From Campylorhamphus procurvoides (Eukaryota > Chordata > Aves > Passeriformes > Dendrocolaptidae), in assembly GCA_013396655.1 (NCBI GenBank), contig WBMV01007512.1, forward strand, positions 68,765 through 132,764: DNA of 64,000 nt. Direction: 5' to 3'. Made by a program: the position numbers and the translations under genes. Below, one piece after another: positions 56,430 to 64,000 of the stretch. Position 1 is the first letter of the stretch, and each line of letters opens with the position of its first letter. The notes below the pieces were generated by a model that was not told the DNA's origin, made no database searches, and was given only the letters and a program-made list of their open reading frames with translations.

Positions 56430-59080
56430 GTAAGGCCATCAGCGAGCGGCGCTCCCGCCCGCTCAGCCCGCCTCAGGTGGGTGTGTGGGCAGGACATCCC
56501 GCTTTCCCCACGCGGGGTTCGGCCGCCTGAACAGCGGGATGTGTCGCGTCCCCTCAAGGGGATGGGGATCCCTCTGCTTTGAGGGGATGCTCGGGCTCTC
56601 CGGCAGCCCCACAGGTGAGGAGGAGCGGCGTGGGGCTGCGATGTGCCCCGGCCGCTCCAGGAGAGGAGGGAAGGGACCCACAGGGCACCGCAGGGCCTGT
56701 GCAACCCACATGGAGCAGCTGCGGGATTGTGTGGAGGGGATGGAGGGGTCTGTTAGCCCAGGGGGATAGGTGGGTATGGAGGGCCGGGAAAATTCCCTGT
56801 GGGGAGATTGGCGAGAGGGTGCAGATTCCCTCCATCCCGTGGGAATGCGGTGCTTGGCGCCGTGGTTATCCCATACAGTTATTCCTGCCTCTGTTTTCTA
56901 TGTGGACATCCTCGGTTCATGGAGGTGTAAAGCCATGTGTACCCAGTAATTGTTGTGCTCGCCGTGGTGTGTCTGTATAATTGTGTGCAGCCCAAAAGGC
57001 AGGGCAGGAGTTGGTGCTGCAGCCTGCTCTGTGATGAATGTGTTCTCCCACACCTTGGAAGGTTTGCCCACCTCAGACCACGGGGTTTTGGTCCCATGTC
57101 CCTGTGTGGAGTCATGTCTTTGCCCATCTAATAAAGTCCTGTCAGCCTGCTGTCATCCCAACACCTGTTTCAAAGTTGATACATCCATATTACTCTTTAA
57201 ATGCAGCTTTCTTCCCCACACACACCATGGCCCACTTGTAGCTGCTGAAGTACAACCACAAGAAGGTCCTTGACCTATGGTTATGTGAAGAGCAATGCTC
57301 AGTGTTGCTGGTGAATACATCACTGTCTTACTGTGGTGTAAAATTCACCTTGAGCAATAATTGGGAACAACAGCTCTTGTCTTTCAGCAGATCTTTTAAT
57401 CCTCATTTCCCTAATACATGGAACAAAGAAGATGCACAATTGGAAAAAAAAGGGCCTTTGCTGTATGAATGCTGTTAGCAACAGGGAAAGTTGTATCCGT
57501 GTTTTCCCCATCCAGCCACACATGCTCTCAGGTGGTGTCTGAGACCTAAAAGCATTTCTAGTCCATCCTCACTTTGGAGCTGAGATGGATATTGAACACT
57601 ATTATGAATATTTGATAGCTGATGGCCATTAGTTAACAGCTGGGAGTTGCAGAGGGTAGCTGAGCAGCAGAACAGAGAAACACTAGCTGAGAAATAGGTT
57701 TTTTGGGGTATTTTGTTAGGGTGGGATACAGGTCTTGCTTAGGGATGTGAGGGGCCATCTGGTTGTAGTGGAGTGAAACATCCAGGCGTTCTGGGGCTGA
57801 AATTGTCCCTGTTTGTGCTTGCTCTCTGCACATTTGGAAGGTTCTGGTGACAGGCAGGTTTTCATTCATAGCAGCTGAGCAGAGCTCAGCCTCAGCATCA
57901 AGAGATTTGTTGTTAGGAAGGTCCTGACTTTGGCTCTTCATGAGAGTGAATCAGGTCCGTCTGTGACAAGATCAAACTGGGCAAGAGAATACCTAGTTGC
58001 AAAGGTGAGGTGTGAAGAGTTTCTTTCTAGAGCTAACCAGCTGTTCCTGTAATCCAAAAATCTTGTTTCTATTAGTTGTGTTTTTGGGGTACTTAATAGT
58101 TGATATACCATCAGCTTTTTCTAATGACTTACATGTGACTATGAGGTAATTGTTTCTCAGCAGAGAGATGTTCACCAGGGAAGAAGTTATTGATTAATCT
58201 GTAACTTCTTTCATAATGTAAGCATAATTTAAATTATGCCACTCATATTTGATGTTTCCAGTCCCCTACATAATGCTGAAATGGATGATGAAGGATTGGA
58301 TTACTTATAGAAGGGAAGAGCTGTAGCCCAGGACTTTTTGAGTTGAATTCTACTTTTATCTATCAGGATCTGCTGGACAGTGTGGGGTTTTTTTTCTTTT
58401 CTTTGACTAAAATGTTACAGTAGAAGAAGTCAGGAAAATGTAGTTTACAAAGAGTGATAAAAAGATGGAAGCCCTTAATGGGGAGTAGTGGTTTGTACCT
58501 TTATTTGAAACAAAAAAAATTGTATCGATTTCCTGGTGATATTTTTCTCCTGTTTTCACAGGAGAATTAGTCTCAAAGAATGACAACAGCTGCTTCAACA
58601 AGTGGATTCATTGTGCAAGAGGTCATTATTTACAGCTGCCAGCTTTATTGAACTCTTCCTTACATTTCATCCCTATTTGTAAGTTTATAATTTATTGCAA
58701 AGTGATGAAAAGAGGCACAGCTATGGAACTAGACTCTTCTAGCCAGGATGCAGGAGCTCTGTTCAGCTCCATTCTACCCCTGACTGGCTTTGTGATCTTG
58801 GAAAAGGCAATAAATGTTGCTTTGGTCTGGAAAATCAACTGGACAAGCTGATGGAAAAGAGGATCTCTGTTAGCAGATGATAGCCTGAGGAAAACAGTTA
58901 AAAATAGGGAAAAACCTGTTGAAATTAGGAGGTTTTCAGGGGGAATTTTGGAGAGCAGAGTGGGGACAGCAAATACTAAGGATGCTGGAAAACACAGGCT
59001 TAGGGGAAAGTCTTCACTTTCTAAACAGAGATTTGTTTCTTGTTTTTAACATTGTGGCTCTGACCTTTGATCTTTTGCAG
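56430..59080 (+). other. PRPSAP2: PRPSAP2 5' intron
   Basis: Interval between the presumed first exon donor and the acceptor TTTTGCAG ending at 59080. Further small non-coding exons may be present (for example after TTTTCACAG near 58560), but none can be supported from sequence alone. Confidence 0.45.
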
Positions 59081-59112
59081 TCTTATAGAAGTGGAAAAAC
59101 AACTTAGGGTTG

Positions 59113-62100
59113 ATGTTTTGTGTGTCATCAACTGAAATTGGGGCCATCATGAATATCACCAAGGGTGGGCTGGTGCTGTTTTCGGCTAATTCCAATTCGT
59201 CATGCATGGAACTGTCGAAGAGGATTGCTGAGTAAGTACAGTCTGCAGGGCAGCCTGGGGGGCTGGGTTTGTTAATTCTGATTCCTCTGTTTAAGGAAAA
59301 TTGCCATGGTTTGCAAGAACATGGAGTGTGCTGTGTTGCACAGCAATTTTCTGCAGCTGAATAAGAAGGAGAATAATTTGTGTTGGAATTGTTCCGTGGC
59401 AGTCTGTGATTGGCTGCAGGATGTTCTAGGAAACACGTGGGAAAATTAATGTTTGGATAGGGTTAAATAATCATGGCAGAAGTTTTTATCATTTTCCTAC
59501 TCCTTGTGGTGGGGTTTTCTTAGGCAGCAAAACTACATCACTCCTGCTCACTGTATTTTGGATTGGAACATTTCTTTAGCTTAAACCCATGAATAGCTTG
59601 AGCAGAACTTTTATGAGTTAAGTAAGTTTTTACCCTGGTAATTAGGAGGATGCATAACATTCCTGGGAATGTTGCACATTATGGATTTCTTCCCAAGGCT
59701 TATGTGCCCAAAGTTAGGTGTGGAGAAAGGGGATGCTAAGGAACTCATGTTACGTGTAGCAAGAATTTGGGCATGAGTGTGTCTCATACTCTGTGAACAG
59801 TCTCCTTCTTGTAGTGATGGGGATCTGTGCTAATCCTGATGTGGAACAAATACAGCAGACATTAGTCTTCCATTAACCATACAATAGGGCTTGCTAATGT
59901 TTCCTCTTCACTCTACACTACTTCTTTTCTATAGAGAAAAACTATTTAAAAGGGGTATTTTCAAGTATTGTGCATGTGTGTGTTGCCACTTGTATGTACA
60001 TATAGAGGGCAAGAAATAAATATTAAAAATTACAAATTTTATATGATTTAGTATTCAGGCATTTTCTTCTGCTGCTTGTTCTTTTGAGCTTGACGTGAAA
60101 ATGAGTTTAGCTTAGTCTGCAGCGCAGCTTTTGGAAATTGTAGGTGCTTTTTAAAGAGATGCCCACTATAAATACCAGTTTTGTGGTTTGGGTTTTTCTT
60201 TCCTTGGTTTTCTGCCATGGAATACAGTGTTTTCAGTAACTATTGCAGTGTTTGGGATTTGTATTTGTTTTGTCCTTCCTTTCCCCACATTGAGTTCTGC
60301 TCTTCTTCTGTTCCTGCAGGCGCTTGGGAGTTGAGATGGGGAAGGTTCAGGTTTATCAAGAACCAAACAGAGGTGAGCATTTAATTAACAAAACTGGACA
60401 TGTACCTAACACTGATGTGCCTGTGTTGGCTCCCCTTTTCTTGGACTCTGTTGAGCTTTGCTATTGCAAATATTACATATTTTTCTTCTTGGCAGAAACA
60501 AGAGTGCAGATTCAGGAGTCTGTGAGAGGAAAGGATGTATTTATCATCCAGACAGTTTCAAAGTGAGTAACTGTTTAAAGACACTGTGCTAGCATTTGAC
60601 ATGGGCTGTCCATAGGAATGCTTCTGGTTTTAATTTTAGTCACTTCTTATGTTTGTGATACAGTGTAATAAGCTTAGATTAACTAGATAGAGGCTTTTTT
60701 TTTGTTGTTTTAATTTGTCTTGGGGTTTTTTTATATGTGGACAAAGATAACTTTGGCATAAGCTAACTTCTCTTATTTTAATTTTCAGTGAAGATATCAA
60801 TGAAATGTTCCCCTGGGTCCCTGCATTCTTTCCCTAAGTGCATTCTTTTCCTTATGTCATTCTCTCTCATTTTTTTCACTCTTCAGCTGCCCATCTCTAG
60901 CACCATCACAAAGCTCTAAATGTAGGAGGAACATTTCCTGGGCAATGTGCCCCGTGATGCAGAAAACAGCTTCTTTGTTAAGGATTTAGGCTGCTCTTGG
61001 CTTAACAAGAGAGGAATACGTTGCAAAGTACAAAATATTTTTTAAAAAGCATCTCTGTATGGAAAAATTCATGCATTTTGTTTTGTGGACAGTAGTGATA
61101 GTGGGGGTAAATGATGGACACTGTGTTGAATACAGGGGTTTTGTGCACAAGATACAGAAGGAGATGTTTCTTGTTGCAGGGATGTGAATACAACGATCAT
61201 GGAGCTCCTGATCATGGTGTATGCGTGTAAAACCTCCTGTGCCAAAAGCATTATTGGAGTGATTCCTTACTTCCCATACAGCAAACAGTGCAAGATGAGG
61301 AAAAGGGGCTCCATTGTCTCTAAATTACTGGCCTCAATGATGTGCAAAGCTGGTAAGAGTGTGGGCTGTTGTGAAATAAACAGGACAAGGGGGGCTCCTG
61401 CTGTCAGCTCCCAGGTTTAGAGAGGTCTGTGCACAAATTAGGACTCTGTTTAAAAATAACTGCAAAGTTTTTCATGTTTAAAACCCACATAAAAAGGAGA
61501 ATGTAATTAGAAATGTTTCTGAATGATGAGTTCATAAAAACCCCAAACTTGAGACAGCCATGTTACATTGAGTCCTACTGAGCTGGCAAAATGAGTCTGC
61601 TGGGCTCAGCTGCTTTGGGCCATGGTATCCATCTCTTAATACCATTCTTTATGTTTCTAACACCCTTGAACAGTTGTGCCTTGTCATCTATAGCCTGCTT
61701 TATACCTTGGAAAAATTCACTTTGTGTCTGTCCTTTACATTGGAGATGATGTGGGAGAATGAGGTTATTCATTTTCACAGCCTTTCACACACTTTCTGCT
61801 CCTGTCCCAGGGCAAAACCAGGCAGTTCTAGCAAATACAATGTGATCTGGTTGGTTATTCTCAGAGGAGTGGCTTTGGATGTTTAGGAGGTGGGCCCATT
61901 TTCCAGGAGTTCAGGACTGTAATGAGTGTGCTATGAGACAGGACAAATTAGTGCTTCCATTTTATCCCACAGAGAAGGATCTTACCTGCCTCAGTGTGGC
62001 ACTACTGAGTCACTTATGTGGAGTGTTCTGAGGTTCTTGAAAAAAAACACAGTAGAACTCTCAAAACATGTTAGTGCCAGTGTGCTTAGGAGGGACATAG

Positions 62101-62376
62101 TTAATTTGTTACGTACTTTCACTGAGTGTAATGTTGTTCTCATGCAGCTTGGAGATTTTCTGGCCAAACTTCAGTGAAAGCTGGAAAAATAGTGTGTCTG
62201 TTCTCTCTTCCTTTTCTTGATGTGCTTCTCTCTATGTCTTGTTCCTTTTTTTTTTTTAAGGACTAACTCATCTTATTACCATGGACCTGCATCAGAAGGA
62301 AATTCAGGGCTTCTTCAATATTCCAGTTGATAACTTGAGAGCATCCCCATTTTTGCTACAGTACATCCAAGAAGAG
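59113..62376 (+). CDS. PRPSAP2: PRPSAP2 (PAP41), PRPP synthetase-associated protein 2, 5' part
   Basis: Five coding exons: 59113-59231, 60320-60372, 60496-60562, 61180-61352 and 62261-62376 (phase 0 at the end), giving the first 180 or so residues of about 369. The rest lies past the window. PRPSAP2 is a catalytically inactive paralog of phosphoribosyl-pyrophosphate synthetase that joins the PRPS complex and is regarded as a negative regulator. The sequence is nearly invariant with mammals: [40 protein letters not shown], the PRPS-type PYFPYSKQ and [16 protein letters not shown]. The start is chosen at the ATG reading [19 protein letters not shown], parallel to the human N-terminus; the second Met (MNITKGG) is an alternative. 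The last exon has an AAG acceptor behind a run of T. Confidence 0.95.
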
Positions 62377-64000
62377 GTGAGAAAGGCCTGCTATTACAGT
62401 TGGTTTTTTAAATTATTTTTTTTTGTTGTGTCTCAAGGCATCTGAAACAAATTCCTCTGAAAAGATTACCTCTTCACACTGAATTTTAAGGGGAAAGGAC
62501 CCTGTTGGGGCAGTTATTCTTTTCTTCCCCACATGCTTAACTTTTACTTTCATGGAGAGCTGGTGTTTTCTTCCCCGTGCAGCAATGCTGCTCTGTCATC
62601 TTAGATATATTCCCCTAATATTGAAAAACAATTAGGATTTCTGTGCTCTTGATGTCCTCTTCCCTCCCTGTCTCCAGTTTCCTTGACGTTTATAGGATGG
62701 ACTGCCTGTGTGGGTGTAATTTATGTCTCATGATAAAAGCCACTTTGGAAGTTTTAGACTCTGAGAGAGCCTATTGATCATGCTCTAAAAGTAAGACCAG
62801 ATGATTTCTTGTGTGGAAATCTTCACCCACTGTTTGTTCAGCATGTCTTGACTTGAGGAGCTTAACTTGGGGTGTTCTGTGCTTCCATTTCTCCATCTTA
62901 TTTTTATAAGGGCTTTGAGAAGGACTACTGGTAGATTCATTTATATACAAATTGTGCAAATGATAATTGTAGGTATAAGATACACATTAAGCCTCTGACT
63001 AATTATAATTTTGAATAAAGCAAGTGCTTTCTTCCTGGTGAGAGCAAAAGGTTTAGCTCACTCTTACTTTTGAATCCAAGCTGTTTCTTTTTATAGAGAT
63101 GAATGCCTCAATTAAAAAAAAAAATAAAAACACACCCCACCCCCTTAAGAAAACCCAAGCCTACGTGATTTTGTTATGACAGTGTTAAAATCTGTTTGGG
63201 GAATCAGTTACCATTTTAATCTCTCATTATTATTTCATTTGGTAATAGAATCAAAGAGGATGGCAGAACAAAACTCCAGGCTCTGGCTTTGCCACAGTCA
63301 TTCACCTTGTGTTCCAGGAGAGAAGTATTGCACATTGTAAGCACTCCCTAAGTTAAAAAAAAAAGAGAAGAAAAAGTGAGAAACCAAATATGCAGACACA
63401 GGACAGGTTGTGCCATGGCTTCAATGTGTGGTTTATGGTCAGTAGTAAGGTCATGGTCCTGCCTTGGTCTTGAAGAACATTTTGTTTCATGAGCTTTTAA
63501 TGGCTTACAAAGAACTGTTGCAGCTTTGAGTTTGGCACTGCTGTGCAGTCTAAAAAAAAACATTTATAGGGACCTGAAGTATGTGCAGAGAAGATACTTT
63601 TGGTTCTTTGTTTCTTAATTTTTCTGCTCGCCCATGAGCAGACTTGATAAAACTAGAGCTGACTGAATGGATCTGATCACTTGGGGTTATAATTGGCAAG
63701 TACCTGCACCAGCCAGAATGTTTATAGTATCTTAAAACTTTGATCCAGTGCTACTCAGGATGAATTTAGTACTCATCTCAAGTTCCTGGTGGCCACAACT
63801 TGCTGGATATCCCTCACTTGGAATGCCAGAGCTTTCCAAGCAGTTGGAGTTGTGATGGGGGCGCACTGAGTATCATGAAATGGAGTCCAGCTTGGTAAGA
63901 ATGGAGGCCAAGGGCTTGTAGTTGTTTCCTGCTGGGAATTATGCATAGGTGTGAAGAGAATTACTCAGTGTTCTGGGATGAAGACAGTCCAGTCAGTGAA
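62377..64000 (+). other. PRPSAP2: PRPSAP2 intron continuing past the window
   Basis: After the donor at 62377 I find no further PRPSAP2 exon up to the window end. The sequence is AT-rich and intronic in character, with no repeat I can name. Confidence 0.6.

Noticed and set aside
56211..56582. Open frame starting in the PRPSAP2 CpG island
   Set aside because: Pro/Arg/Ser-rich translation of a GC-rich leader that passes through a strong splice donor at 56429; the conserved PRPSAP2 protein starts at 59113.

Overview
This is a gene-dense stretch of vertebrate nuclear DNA, almost certainly from a bird. The introns are short, the intergenic gaps are compact, and the only interspersed repeats I recognise are CR1 LINE fragments. 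The gene order LLGL1-FLII-MIEF2-TOP3A-SMCR8-SHMT1 matches the human 17p11.2 (Smith-Magenis) order. The order of bird cannot be told from the sequence. Exon boundaries were read by hand from splice signals and reading-frame continuity. The coding lengths I obtained are FLII 1264 aa, MIEF2 464, TOP3A 1009, SMCR8 933, SHMT1 482 and the receptor 361.

Layout. Positions 1-4.5 kb hold the 3' half of LLGL1 (+). Convergent to it is the whole of FLII (-, 5.05-14.16 kb, 30 coding exons). FLII shares a GC-rich bidirectional promoter, interrupted by an N gap, with MIEF2 (+, 14.69-17.6 kb). TOP3A (-, 20.65-31.0 kb, 19 coding exons) is convergent to MIEF2 and divergent from SMCR8 (+, 32.1-36.9 kb, two coding exons and a 3'UTR of about 4 kb). 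SHMT1 (-, 41.7-45.55 kb) is convergent to SMCR8. A single-coding-exon chemoattractant-type GPCR (+, 47.99-49.07 kb) follows, then about 6.6 kb without a recognisable gene, then the CpG-rich promoter and first five coding exons of PRPSAP2 (+), cut off by the window end.

The genes are housekeeping or signalling genes in separate pathways: cell polarity (LLGL1), actin and nuclear-receptor coregulation (FLII), mitochondrial fission (MIEF2), decatenation of nuclear and mitochondrial DNA (TOP3A), autophagy and lysosome regulation (SMCR8), one-carbon metabolism (SHMT1), leukocyte-type chemoattractant sensing (GPCR) and regulation of PRPP synthesis (PRPSAP2). Nothing indicates an operon, defence island or other undescribed multi-gene system. 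The points worth a second look are local: a CR1 fragment that supplies a FLII splice acceptor, a triplicated splice donor at TOP3A exon 1, a 90-nt intron that is open in frame, uORF arrangements in SMCR8 and TOP3A, and a receptor gene at a position where I know of no mammalian counterpart.
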